A stretch of DNA of 64,000 bases, taken from contig RHPI01000638.1 in the NCBI GenBank assembly GCA_009103225.1, forward strand, positions 239,241 to 303,240. Reading direction: 5' to 3'. A program made the position numbers and the translations under genes. Below, piece after piece: positions 19,957 to 31,377 of this stretch; the stretch's first letter is position 1, and every line of letters starts with the position of its first letter. This DNA comes from Chlorokybus atmophyticus (lineage: Eukaryota > Streptophyta > Chlorokybophyceae > Chlorokybales > Chlorokybaceae). Below the pieces are notes generated by a model, which made no database searches, was not told the origin of the DNA, and saw nothing but the letters and a program-made list of their open reading frames with translations.

Positions 19957-22900
19957 TAGGGTAGAGGTGCCCTATTTGGCCACTCGCCCTAATTTGGCCA
20001 CTTGGCAGTTTCTTGATATCTGCCTGACCCTTAGTCCAATCGCGGCCAAACTTGGTAGATAATTAGTACATACCGTGATACACCTTAAAACCAAGTTTTG
20101 CGTCAAACGGACGTGTGTGGCGCGAGATTTGAAATTTTGAATAGGATTAGCAGCTACCTTCACGCGGGCTCATACACACTATGAACTTTGTGATCTTGTA
20201 ACTTTTGCAAATGAATACCAAATTGTACTCGGTCGTTTGCAGTGTTTTCCTACTGGTATAGAGAACTAATTTCCCAAGTTTTATGAAAAACAATTGCAAA
20301 AGTTAGCGGTGACACTTTTTTGAGTGATGCGTTAAGATTTGTGTGAGTTGCGCAAAGTGTGTAAGGTGGTATAGAGTGGAGGGGCAAACGCGCGAGCTGC
20401 TTTGTTGTTGCTGCTTTGTGAGTGCTGTGTAGGAGTTGTGGCTGCTGTGGTTGCACTGGGGGGGAGGGGGGGAGTGGCATACACGTGAGTGTGTGAGGCA
20501 GAGTTGAGGCAAGGTTTGCGATAGCATTGCAAGGGCTAGCTGCTGTATTAGTTGCTGCTACTACCTTCTACCTCTGCTACACAAGGCTATGGTCATCACG
20601 GGCACTAGGGTGGGTGGCTTGTTGTTGGTTGCCCAACGTTTTGTCATCACTGCGGCATTGCTGCTCAGACCACCCTGGTTGAGGCATGTCGACTGATGCC
20701 CATTGCAACGCAGGGGAAAAGAGTGAAAGCCAAGACCCCACACTCAAAGCGAAGCAAGGGCTACAAGAACTACGACGCCAGCATGGAGGACATTTACAGA
20801 GCAGTGCTGGCCATCAAGCAGGGCTGTATGAGCATTACTGAAGCACTGACTGAGCTTGGCATCCCAAGGAGTTCCCTGAGACGCTACTGTGACAATCCCC
20901 ACCTGCTTGACAAGTATAGGTGAGTGCTAGATGCCTGGCATGCAATGCACCACTGTAACACATGCAAGCAACTGAATGCATGCTATGCAGGGGGGCTGGT
21001 CATGCAACTCTGTTTGATGAGGATGAGGAGAAGGACTTGGCTCAGTTTGTTATCAAGCGTAACAAGTGTGGTAGAGGGGTCACGTGGACAGAAATTTGCA
21101 GGCAGGGAAGAGGTTGGCAAGTGATGCACGTGCAGCATTGTGTAAGAGAGGCATACCTGGCAAAAAGTGGTGGCAAGGCTTCAAGAAGCGTAACAACCTC
21201 ACCTCCCGCAAGGCTGAGGCATTGGACAAGCAGAGAAGATGTGCATTGAAGAGGGATGTGGTCTACCATTACTTTAACCTCTTGGAGAAGGTTGTTGCAG
21301 AGTTGGGTGTTGGCCCGGAGAGAATAATTTCTGCCGACGAGGTGGGAGTGGAGCTAGACACAGCCTCTGCCAACCAGAGGGTCATCTGTGAAACGTAAGC
21401 ACACTGTTAGTTCATGCTTGCAGCGATAAATGCCATGCACAAAGCTGGGTTGCTTACACAGTTTTATGCATGCAGTGGTGCACGTTGGGCACAATGTGCT
21501 ACTACTGGAAGTAGAGAGCACATTACGTTGATGGCAGCAGTTTCTGGTGGGGGATACACCTTCCCTCCCTTGGTCATCATGAAGGGCAAACGCACGACTC
21601 AAGACTGCAAGGAGTTCAAAGTACCTGGGGCGAGGTTTGCTGTGCAAGAGAACGCTTGGATGACCACTGAAATTTTGGAGATGTGGATTAAACTGCTGGT
21701 CAAGTACATTCCACAAGGTGTGAGCCCAGAGAACCCCTCACTCCTTGTTGTGGACGGCCATGTTAGTCGCTACAACAGCAGCATGATCAAGTTCGCACAG
21801 CAACAAGGCCTGCACATCCTGATACTCCCACCCCATACCACCCATCGCCTGCAAGTCTTGGACGTTAGTTGTTTCCACCCTTTCAAAAAAGTCTACCGTA
21901 AAGTCTACAGAGAGAGGCAAGACCTACATCACAACCAGAACCTGTCGAGAGGAGAGTTCCTGTCGCTGCTGGTTAGGCCCTGGCTTGAAGGTCTCACACC
22001 TGCAAACATCTTGGGAGGCTTCCGGGTTTGTGGTCTCTGGCCATTAAACAAGACTGTGCTGGACAAGTACTTCACTTCTGAGGACAACACCATACCCAGC
22101 TCCATGCATGAGCTGCTGAATGCCATCGACCTAGAGGAGGCAGCTCCACAAACAGAGTCAGCACTAGCAGAGGAGCAAGGCAATGCAAGCACATCAGCTC
22201 TACAAGCAAGCAAGACCAAGAAGACAAAGAAGCGCACACGAGGCATCGCCTTCGCTCATTTACTGACAAGTCCAGAGATTGCAACACAACTGGCAGAGAA
22301 GGACGCTGCAGCTGAGGAAGCAGCAGCTGCAGCACAGGCACGCAAGGCAGCAGCAATGTTGAAGAAACAAGAGGCAGCAGCACTGACAGCTGATAAGGCG
22401 ACAGCAAAAGAGTTGAAGAAACAAGAGGCAGCAGCAAAAGCAACTGAGAATGCAGCAGCAACAGAGTTGAAGAGGAAGCAAGCAGGACTAAGACGCATGC
22501 AAAAGAGTGCAAAAGCCAACAAGAAGCTAGCGGAGATGCAAGCACAAGAGAGAGAAGAGCAAGAGGTCCGCGAGGCAGGGGAGGCAGATGCTCACCTCAC
22601 AGTAGAGCAGAGGGCGAGAACAGCTCAGGAGGCGGATGCGTTGCTCAAGCGCTACGAGTGGAACCCCCTGCTGTGCAACAACCAGCTGGGGGTCCCACTC
22701 TGGGACTGGGCTGAAGACTTTGAGCAGAGGATGGTGGCGCCAAGGCCATACGTGGTTGAGGCAGCTAGAGAAGCGGGTGCACGCTGGAGAGCTAGGCAGA
22801 GTGTAAGAAGGCAGCGTCATAATGTAGTTTAGGCTTGAGACTACTCTGCATGCACTTGTACATACTTTATTCCAACACTTTGCCTACACAGCATGCAACC

Positions 22901-23371
22901 CCACACACACATGCATGCGTTACTTGCTTGATGTCGTCGCCCACAACCTTGCAACGAACAACTGATTTTGGCGGAATGCTATGGCGGCAAGCTCCCGCCA
23001 AGATTGACTGGCTGTCATGCGGCTGAAATGGGCTGCATAGCTGCCTGTCAGCGCCGCATATAATTGCCTGCATCCCACCCGCATGATGCCCGCCAACAGC
23101 ACATGTCAAGCAATGCCTGTCACGCTAACACAGGCGTTCTGAAGTGGCCAAATTAGGGCACACGCATTTTTCCAGAAACAACCAATCACACCCTACTTGG
23201 GCGCGCCATAGCACACGCATCACTCAACCAAAAAGTAAAGTAAAAATATGCACGTGTACCCTAGGTCCTAAGGAACAAGAAACATATGTACTTCACCGCC
23301 ATACAGCCAACACAGCGCCCACACGGAGCTTAATACCTCGAAAATGCGCCAAATAGGGCACCTCTACCCTA
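19957..23371 (+). mobile_element. Complete pogo/Tigger-type (Tc1/mariner superfamily) DNA transposon
   Basis: The ends are perfect inverted repeats: 19957-19980 begins TAGGGTAGAGGTGCCCTATT and 23348-23371 is its exact reverse complement over 24 bases including the TA. The outer TA at each end is the target-site duplication typical of Tc1/mariner/pogo elements. A second inner inverted pair, GCCCTAATTTGGCCACTT at about 19987 and its complement at about 23141-23158, strengthens both ends. The interior codes for a DDD transposase at 20696-22832. Perfect terminal repeats and a nearly open gene mean it moved recently. Confidence 0.92.
20696..22832 (+). CDS. Pogo/Tigger-type DDE_1 transposase, one frameshift
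   Basis: Cuts and joins the element's own ends. Exons 20696-20919, 20991-21394 and 21476-22832 use GT-AG introns. The N-terminus (about residues 25-75) is a psq-type helix-turn-helix: SITEALTELGIPRSSLRRYC. A CENP-B-like region follows with KKWWQGFKKRNNLTSRKAEA. The catalytic domain has acidic residues in SADEVGVEL, VVDGHVSRYNS and LQVLDVSCFHPFKK; the last two are spaced 35 residues (DD35D type with a third Asp). The ~200-residue tail is Lys/Ala/Glu-rich, probably coiled coil. The summed exons are one base short of a whole number of codons: the frame shifts at about 21090-21110, between TWTEICR and AGKRLASDARAAL. That is either an inactivating 1-base deletion or a sequence error. Confidence 0.85.
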
Positions 23372-24179
23372 CATTCCAATGGGGAGGTGTGTTCGGTAGC
23401 CAAGGAGCTGCGACGTAATACATAAGAATGGAAATAGCCGTAACTACCACCCTGGTCTTTTATGGCTTACACGGCCGGACCTTCGTTGTAACACCTTTTA
23501 TGGTGTCACTACAGACACCAAGTTGTTCGCTGTATACACTTGCTTAGCTCCGTGCAGCTAGGAATCTTGTTCTCTTGTGTCATGCTTAATACGGTACTGA
23601 TTTGTGTGCAACAAAAAACAAGAGCAGTGGTATCGTTATATCAGTGAGGTGAACGAGCAACATGTGGATGCTATGCCCTAACTGATGCCAACAAACACAC
23701 CGCAACCAAGCACACCAAGCTCACAGCAATAATAAGCACAGTGTTACGAGAGCATGCACATGGTCTTACACGGTGAGAGGATTCTTGATAATCGGGATGG
23801 CGTGTTCGTGTTTCAAGTCGATTCACAGTCTCTGTGCTTTCGCACTCACAAAGTCACCAGCTGATCAAATGAACATCGCGGCTACTTATACAAGTCAAAT
23901 CACGACTGTTCAAAACATAAGCTAGCGGTCATATCGCGGCTATTTTCAAAGGAATCCCTACTCGATATTGAATACAGCTAATAGATGAACTGACAACTGA
24001 ACAGCTACGCGCGGTGCCCATGTAGGCTATAGTCACAAGCTAGTCTAGAGTTATAACCTAGGTACTGGTCAGTGTCGCGCACGAGTCTTCATGCCGATAG
24101 CCCGGAGAGGGTCTTGATATAGGCAGGCCCGATGAAGGCTGGCACACGCGGACAATGGGCATGACAGCTCATCACAAGA
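23372..24179. other. Intergenic DNA, no gene seen
   Basis: Short frames only. Nothing recognisable. Confidence 0.4.
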
Positions 24180-24883
24180 CATGGGGTAAAAGTGGGCTTT
24201 CTTCACTGTCATATTGCGCTTGAAGATTGCTATATAGGTTCCACATAGGCCGCTGTTGAATAGAACCCAGGAGGTCTTTCAGATGTGCCAGACCATGATA
24301 TAACATGAAGGGACTGCCGCTTTCGTGAATGGATGGGACAGCGACAAGCGCGCACGCGCCAACGTGCCATCACTCTTGGCCGCATTAAAGATGTCGAAGT
24401 TAGCTTGCCCAATAAACGCGTCCACCGCACGGTATGTGCATCTGTGTTGGCAACTAGCAGCGTCCGTCATCACATAATGATGGATGGAAAATCCAACCCC
24501 TTTCCGGTATTCATACACCTCAAGGAACTCACATTGCGTGTGTTGAGAACCAACATGAGCTTCTTGCCATTGTCACCACCGCACGCCGTGCAGAACTGCA
24601 GGTAGTCATTATCATTATCTGTGCATGGCAGGGCGCTCAACATCTTGTAGCAGCCCTGCACGCACTCCACCAGGTCTTTATATGATGGCCAGCATTGTTA
24701 ATGATATACACTCTCCACGGCCGAAGCCGTACGCCTCCAATTCTTGTTGACACATCTTGCAGAAGCCCAACCCTTTGGACCCATCAAGCTGCATATGACT
24801 CGCATCAGGTTGTGATCTTTAAACACCTGCGCATAGAGTCTGGTAATAGCGCCTCGATTCTGGCTCATAAACTTTGATGCCAC
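24180..24883 (-). pseudogene. F-box-like repeated gene family, relic C
   Basis: Reads from 24883 on the minus strand: MASKFMSQNRGAI, then a Leu/Val-rich helix, then KGWASARCVNKNWRR. A TAA follows ESVYH, after which the same frame continues SYKDLVECVQGCYKMLSAL and KLMLVLNTRN. A frame change leads to QANFDIFNAAKSDGTLAR and the end. One stop and at least one frameshift make it a pseudogene. It aligns throughout with relics A, B and D. Confidence 0.6.
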
Positions 24884-25186
24884 TCACATTGGCCTGCCAG
24901 CACACGCACAATTGGCTACATGGCAGCTACGAAGGGCCAACCAAACAGCACACACTCAAAGGTGACTACATACTTGATTAAGAATTGTTATGTTGCACAG
25001 TAGCGATGGATGCAAGAGATAGCTGCTTGACCTTTGTTTATAGCACCATATAGTTGGCAAGCAACTCGTCGCAATATGTTTTCCCTGCCGGCCAACCAAA
25101 TAGTGGCAACGGCCGTGCACCTGAGGATACTAATTTAGACTGTCGTGGCTCAGTCCACCTGTAATCTCGATACAGGGACCTAATAG
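24884..25186. other. Intergenic DNA, nothing seen
   Basis: No frame or repeat recognised between relic C and the minisatellite. Confidence 0.35.
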
Positions 25187-25608
25187 TAACTTCCGTTACT
25201 ATCAAGCCCTTTTTGTTACAATCAAATCTTTAATAGTTGACTATGCCTCATTAACAGGCGCCCATCAGTCACCTATCAGGCCTTTTCAGGTGGCTATGCC
25301 TAATTTACAGCCACCTGTTTGTTACTTATTCGGCCTTAACAGGTAACTTCATTTAATTAACAGGCACCTGTTCGTTACACATGAGGCCTTACCAGGTGAC
25401 TACAATTAATCAACGGGCACCGGTAAGTTACACATCCGGCCTTTACAGGTGACTACACCTAATAAGCAGGCACTTGCAAATTACACATAAGTCTTACTTA
25501 GGTGACTCAGCCTATGTGACAGGCACCTGCTGGTTATACACTAGTCCAGCGCATGCGACTAAGCCTAATTCACAAGCGCCAACTAGGTAATTATTTATAT
25601 AATAAAGC
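25187..25608 (+). repeat. 53-bp degenerate minisatellite, about 8 units
   Basis: Units start at about 25187, 25237, 25291, 25344, 25397, 25450, 25503 and 25556; the middle ones are exactly 53 bases. Consensus features per unit: TGACTAC-CCTAATTAACAG, then GGCACCTG, then GTTACACAT, then GGCCTTTACAGG. Units differ by roughly a fifth to a third of positions, so the array is old. No coding frame crosses it. Confidence 0.85.
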
Positions 25609-25950
25609 ATTCTTTAAGCAACTGAAGGTGACTGATGCCTAACTGTCGTTATATGTATTTGCATAGCATGACTACACGCGACTGTCACTGATTGCCAGCA
25701 TCGTGATATGCCTGTGCTGTGTACAGGTACCTGAAATGTATACAGTGTCTCTCAGTCACTTGCCAAAGCTTGTAGTTCGATTATGTGACTCGCATGCCTG
25801 CTCTGTTGTATATCATAGGGATGCAAGTATTGACATCATGTCAATATGATGCATACTGACGATTGACTGAGCTGGTTGAAGATGCACAACACTCGATCAT
25901 AAGAGTCTTGCAGCTATGTATACTACCAGCTAAACGGACAACCAACTGCG

Positions 25951-27200
25951 CTATAGCTCCTCTCCATCATCGCTTTGCTCGTCATCATGGAACAAAGCAC
26001 CACGCGCTGGGGCCTGTGGAGGAGACGCCGCAGATTGCTCTTCCTCCTCAAACGGTTGTGCCAGCCAATCAAATGCCGCTTCCGCCTCAGCGAGCGGGTC
26101 ACGAGCTGCTGTCTCTTGCGGTCGGCACCGCTTGGGATCTTTCAGGTATTTGACACAAGATGCAGTGCGACGTTTCACAAGGGTGAATGGCTTAAGGGCG
26201 TACCGTTGCCTCATCTCCCGCTTTATTGACATAATCATGGTGTTGATTTTGCTTAGGTACTCTTCATGTGTGTCGATGCTGGCAGCTACGAAAGGGTCTC
26301 CATCCTTGCCCTTAAGGATGCGCTCCACCTGCGTAGTTTACAGGCATGTCTCAGTGGCATGGAAAGCCACTATTGCAATGCGTCTGCAAGCCTGTAGTTT
26401 GGGGCTACAGCATTGCGGAATTGCTAATGATAGAGCTCAGAGTGCTCACCATAAGCAACAGGTATGCGAGGTGGTTGACTGTTAGCTGCCGGCAACCAGG
26501 TGTAGTGACGGCGTAAGACCAGCATTGCACGATCATTCGCAGGATTATGGGATTGCCCTTCATTCAAGGATGTATCTCCTCCACTCCGGGTCTGCATTGT
26601 CGGTCACCTCAAATCTCCGCCATGACTTGTCTGCGACAGTCATACCAATAAGACATTAGTCACGATATAGATAGTTCAAGTTGAGCCTGCACCAGGCTAG
26701 AATAGTGCCTGTGACTTACTTTGGAGCGCGTTGCGCATCTGGGCTTTTTGGGTCTCGGGGTCCATTAGGGCGTTGATGTGCCTGATTGAATCGGTTACAA
26801 TAGGCGAGATGCGTACGTGTGTATGGAGGCTGAGCAAGAAGGCAGTGTTGCATAGCAGACATGGTAATGATTGATTCGGTTACAATAGGCGAGATGCGTA
26901 CGTGTGTATGGAGGCTGAGTAAAAAGGCAGTGTTGCATAGCAGACATGGTGGTGAGGGACCCAACTCGCTTGCGGTTGTTGCTGTTAAACAGTGTCCACT
27001 TGAACCTCTTTTCAAGGACATGCTTGATCTTGGTGACGTTCTCAGACCGGACCTTCGTAGCTTTCTTCAAGGCAACACTCCAGTGGAAGGGGCACTCCAT
27101 TGGAGTCCAGTACACCCTATAGAACTTGGCCGCATCGGCCTCATTGTCATGGTCGAAGCCAACTGCCTGTCACGGGCAGGTTGATCATGAAGCATTCACA
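25951..27200 (-). CDS. Unrecognised multi-exon minus-strand gene, probably decayed
   Basis: I do not recognise the family. The clearest part is the last exon, 26328-25951 (acceptor CAG before GTGGAGCGC): basic first half (MIMSIKREMRQRYALKPFTL), acidic end, stop at 25951. Upstream, a short exon at about 26486-26452 (NHLAYLLLM) would join it in phase. A further block at about 27160-27000 reads EADAAKFYRVYWTPMECPFH and later ENVTKIKHVLEKRFKWTLF. At about 26640-26575 there is SWRRFEVTDNADPEWRRYIL followed directly by TGA. Stops and the 85-bp duplication inside an apparent intron suggest decay. A transposon-derived gene is possible given the neighbourhood. Confidence 0.3.
26791..26960. repeat. 85-bp perfect-looking tandem duplication
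   Basis: TCGGTTACAATAGGCGAGAT starts at 26791 and again at 26876, followed by the same sequence through CATAGCAGACATGGT with very few differences. The near identity implies a recent duplication. Confidence 0.85.
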
Positions 27201-28006
27201 GCACCTGACACATGACGTTACGAATAGTGTCCTCCTTGGGATAAACGTGGCTCTCTACCTAGTGGCCGTTTATGATTTCAATGACGGCATCTAGCAACTG
27301 CTGTCCACAAAAGAACAATCCGTTACACATATACACACGGTGTCACAGTGTCACATAGTGCTTACCTCGTTGCCAATCTTCTACTTGCTTGGGGAAGGGT
27401 TGCTGACGGCCGAGGTTGCCACGTTATGGCCAAATGCGTTTAGGTTGGGTTCCAATCGACCCTCTGCAAGCACAACCACATGAGTCATGCTAGCCATGAA
27501 AGATGCAATCCTCACAGTTGAGAAAGAAGAACAACGTGCACAGTGTATCCAGAACGCATTCAGTGAGTCACTGTGCCAGTCATGAAAGAAGCAAGCGTCG
27601 AAGTTAGAAGTTGAGCAAGAAGCAACGTGCACAGTGCATCAGGAACGCATGCAGTCTAGCTTGCCCTTGCGACTGCGGTGTCAGGTGGAGTTGTTGTGAT
27701 GTGCTGGGCGTTAGCGCGGGGTCTTGCTGCAATTAGTTGGCAACGGTTGCCTGGTTGAACACGGGGGGCAATGTGGACAACTGGCGCCGACCTCCACGAC
27801 GAGATGCACTTATGGATGGACCACGAGGCATCTCTTAAATTGATAGTCGGGTGCCGCCTGTTTAGCTGATAGTGGCGCTGCCGCCTCCAACGCTGCCGCC
27901 GCCGGTTGGCCCGCCAAAAGGTACGAGGCGCGAAAACGAAAATGAGGCGGTTTTAAACGTCTAGTGTCCCGCACTAGAGTTGCACTTGTAATGCGTCCTT
28001 GCTCAT
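27201..28006. other. Mobile-element-rich intergenic DNA, no gene seen
   Basis: Contains a diffuse repeat: AAAGA-GCAA/ACGTGCACAGTG(C)ATC-GAACGCAT occurs at about 27526-27561 and again at about 27608-27650. No credible coding region. Confidence 0.35.
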
Positions 28007-28175
28007 ATGGTTGATGGTACGACTTATGCATTCGTGCCATCCATGCTTCGTACAACCATTGGTAACAATGGTTGTGTCGTAACATTTATGGTACAACAGC
28101 GGCATCTCTCGTCCAACCCCAGCCATTGCCGTACAATGGCTCTATCGTACCATCCATGGTACGACAAAGGCATTA
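28007..28175. repeat. Cluster of short palindromes with TCGTACCAT/ATGGTACGA words
   Basis: Four or five adjacent inverted repeats, for example ACAACCATTG/CAATGGTTGT (28050-28075) and CGTACCATCCATGGTACG (about 28144-28162). Similar clusters lie at 31.14-31.27 kb and 36.6-36.77 kb. They resemble the sub-terminal repeat arrays to which CACTA-like transposases bind; that role is inferred. Confidence 0.55.
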
Positions 28176-28358
28176 CTCGATCAGCCTAAATGGGAGTTAG
28201 CGTGCACTCACCCAAACACGCTTCATTGATGGCCGGATGATGGCACACAGGGGCACCAGGTCGATGACGGGTCGAATGTCAGGCATAGTGGTCCTGGGTT
28301 CGACTAGGAGGCGAAGGACCAGGAGTCGGAGACGGCGGCGGCGGCGAAATGGCACATC

Positions 28359-28643
28359 TTGCGAGAAGTTGTGGTCGTAACAGTTCAAGCAGCGAAGCCA
28401 GCTACAACCAGGCGCCACGTCATGGATCATGGCAGGCGTCAGCAATGGGGCTGTCCAACATGCATCACTCACATTGGACATACCAGCAGGCAAGCCATCA
28501 AGAACCATCTTCACACAGAGAGCTGCTTGGTGGCTCGCTTTCTGCAACAAGGAGTGGATCAGGAGCTGCAGTCCTTGAAGCTCCTTGTCAGAACCATGCG
28601 GGACCAATTGCGGTTGTGGGAACAAGCACAAAGTAATGCAGCG
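28359..28643 (+). CDS. Zinc-finger exon of a probable transposon gene
   Basis: Open frame ending at a good splice donor (GCG/GTACGC after 28643). It contains a C2HC-type finger, WGCPTCITHIGHTSRQAIKN followed by H, TESC, and then a Leu-rich, probably coiled segment (LQSLKLLVRTMRDQLRLWEQ). The start and the other exons are not clear. A similar finger, CPQC...HLTEC, opens the methyltransferase gene at 31378, so both may come from the same kind of element. Confidence 0.4.
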
Positions 28644-29230
28644 GTACGCTCAACAGTCACATGCATTTCCTTGCAAGAGCAATTTGGTTTTTAGCGCAAT
28701 CCAAATGATACATGTAGCGTGGCTGCAGGCCTCCACTATTCACCCATACCCACCCTACAGTCAAGCCGACATTGCGGAAGCCAGAGCAGATAGACAGAGC
28801 TGAGCGGCGGTATGTTGTTGCCAATCTTGCTGCACATGTTAACTGCATGCACCTCCAATGCATGCCTACCTTTGCATGCTAGGATGTGCGTGAGCGTGCG
28901 AAGTCGCACGCGCGTGCCGAATCACGTAGGCTGGGTTTGAGCACATGAGCGCGTGGCCATTTGTCCGGCATTTAACCAATAGTGCATCAACCAGCAATGA
29001 CGCAGTCCATGCAATTATTCATGCATCAACCAGCAATGCCGCAGGTGACTGTTTGAAGCAACCAACTGATAACGGTGTGACGCAGTTGACTATTGCAATT
29101 GCAATTGTCGCAAGCATGCAGCTAACCCACATATGATCGGTTGACAGCACCACAGTGCACTAGGTCCTGTTGAAGCTCATTGCAAGCCTGGATTCAATCC
29201 CATCAACTGGTCCTTCAATCCCACCTGCTG
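28644..29230. other. No gene seen
   Basis: Includes a duplicated ATGCATCAACCAGCAATG-like word (about 28984-29000 and 29020-29038). Could be intron between the zinc-finger exon and the OTU-like frame. Confidence 0.35.
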
Positions 29231-30545
29231 ATGGGCGCGGCGGCAATGCGGCATCAGTTCAACATGCATGTTGGCCTGTTTATTCCCGACATGTCCATTG
29301 GGGCAGTGGCGCATGATGTGCCCATGGCTCACGAGCTCCGTGACGAGTCTGCCATCGAGGGTGACGGGGAGAGTGCACCCAATACCACCTTGTCAGCCCC
29401 CATGGCTTCCCCTGCTCCATACAGCACACGGGCCATTGAGGTAAGTCGCTGTCTTTTATGCTCGTGCCTTGGTAACAATGCGTTAAGCACTGCATAAGCT
29501 TATATTCGTCCTTTGCAACATTGTGAGCCATCTAATCCTGGGTCCTGTATACAGCCCCCCTTGCTGCATGCACAAGTGATCTCACCTGCCGCTCCTGCTC
29601 CCCTCGCAGCCACCGAGCAACCACCTTCCGCGGCACCAGTCCTTCATGCCCTGCCATCTCCTCCACGATCAGCACCGGTGACTGCGGGGCAACAATCCTT
29701 CTTGCCGCCACCGGCGAGACCACATCACAATGCAACAACCGATGTGGCTTCTGCACCTACCTTACCCCACCCGCTGCAAGTTGAAGCCGACAGTCTGCCT
29801 CAAACGCAGGTACTTTATCAGTCACTGTGACTCTTGCCGTCCACAGTTGGACACACCATTTGAGTGCTGTATGCGCATGCAGCAGGGGTCACCACCTGCC
29901 AGCTAGTCATTATAGGAGCTGGCCGCAACCCGCATAGGCCATCAGTCATGCTAGGTGGCCAGCTCGCCTCATGGGACCACTTTAATGTGCCAACGGATGG
30001 TAATTGCTTCTACCATTGTGTATTTCGCGCCAGGCCATCAATAACGCAAAGTGTCCTGGATGATCACAAGTGCCTCAGCTCGAGCAGAGTTTGGGCCATG
30101 ATGGACACCATGGACGACGATGGCAGGGGGGACACTCTTACAAAATCACCGCCAAGGCTGTCGATGCAAGCGTGGCGAGCAGAATCCTAGACTTCTGCAG
30201 AGCCACTGGTGTCGCGGGAGAGATGGCGCAGTATTATGACAGACTGCCTACGACCATGTTGGCTGATGTCAATTGCAACATTGACATAGCCATGGCCAAG
30301 GACCAACAGATCGCGCGGAGAAAAGATGTGTACGTCGAGCAACCGCAGATGACTATGTTTGCCAACAAGCTGAGCTTGTTGATTGGCTGCGTGACCGTTC
30401 AGCGCAAGCTTGGGGAGTGGGTGCCACGGCCCGGCAGCGCAGTTTAGGTTGGAAAGTAAAGAAGCCCCCAACTCAGTTCTAGTGGTGGGCAACATTGCTC
30501 CCGATGAGCCAGAAGCACACTTTTAGCTCCTCAAGCCTGCAAGCA
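29231..30545 (+). pseudogene. OTU-like cysteine protease frame, broken
   Basis: Likely exons 29231-29440 and 29555-29809 (Pro/Ala/Ser-rich linker, 85 codons) join in phase to an exon from 29903. This begins LVIIGAGRNP and carries FNVPTDGNCFYHCVF, the catalytic Asp-Gly-Asn-Cys loop of OTU deubiquitinase-like proteases. The frame changes at about 30060-30110. The domain seems to end in SVLVVGNIAPDEPEAHF, where the OTU catalytic His would sit, but a TAG follows HF before LLKP. OTU domains are common passengers of large eukaryotic transposons. The break and stop argue it is dead here. The OTU call rests on two motifs. Confidence 0.5.
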
Positions 30546-31139
30546 CCAAACAATGGTCGTGGCCTATGCATGAAGTGCCACCGGAGGTAACAAACCTGAT
30601 CGAAGAGTGGCGGAATGGCGTTGCCAATTCCCCGCTACCACCGGCTGTGACCCAGAGTGCTGCACCAACGCCTTAGGCCTCGCCTTCGTGTGCTAGGCAA
30701 GAAGTAGCCGAGGTCCATCCTACCTCCCCTTAACCACAGCCACATGCTCGCAACAACAATCCAGCACCCTCCCTTCCTGCTGCGGAGACTCACTTGCCAC
30801 CGCACTCTGACCATTCGGAGGCATCTCTATTAAAACAGCGGTAGATCGCCCTCTCCCTCTAAGCTTGCCACATTGATCCCAGCCTGTCTTGTTGGTAAAG
30901 AGATTGATTGAGGTGTCCTGAAAACTGTGAACTGTGAACCATGTAGGTACATGTATAGTTGCAGCATGGTGCATGGTGCACCCGAGATCTGCTGTTGTCA
31001 GAAGCATTGGATGTACATGTGTATGATAACTGCCCGGCGCATGAGTCAGTGCATGGCTTGCATACCTCGCTGGTTCAGAGCGTGGTTGACAGCAACAACC
31101 TCGGACAGCGCTCTGGGTTCCATGGAATGACAGCACAGT
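30546..31139. other. No gene seen
   Basis: Between the OTU-like relic and the palindrome cluster; only short frames. Confidence 0.35.
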
Positions 31140-31265
31140 ATTACTCTACGATCGTGGTAGTATGCGGGTATCCTTGTACTGTAGTACCACTAAAAGATGG
31201 AGTACCATTCATATTGATGTAGTACCATGCATGGTAGTGCAATAGCGTCCATGGTACAGTCGTGC
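31140..31265. repeat. Palindrome cluster with GTAGTACCAT/ATGGTAC words
   Basis: Several inverted copies, for example GTAGTACCATGCATGGTAGT at about 31218. Related in motif to the clusters at 28.0 and 36.6 kb. Confidence 0.55.
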
Positions 31266-31377
31266 TTCACTTGAAGTGTGACCCATTTGGGGTTCGTAAG
31301 ATGGCAACCCTAAAGTTGATGCCCATACCCTAAAGTCTCGCTCAGTTTGTGGGCAGCCGTGCCGATTCCTATTTTGC

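Noticed and set aside
25187-25608. CRISPR-like array
   Set aside because: The units abut with no spacers and the repeats are diverged; the genome is eukaryotic.
30500-30690. Reassigned TAG codon (TAG inside the OTU-like frame, as in some ulvophyte algae)
   Set aside because: TAG ends accA and the SANT gene at proper places and TAA ends accB; the OTU frame also has frameshifts, so decay explains the stops.
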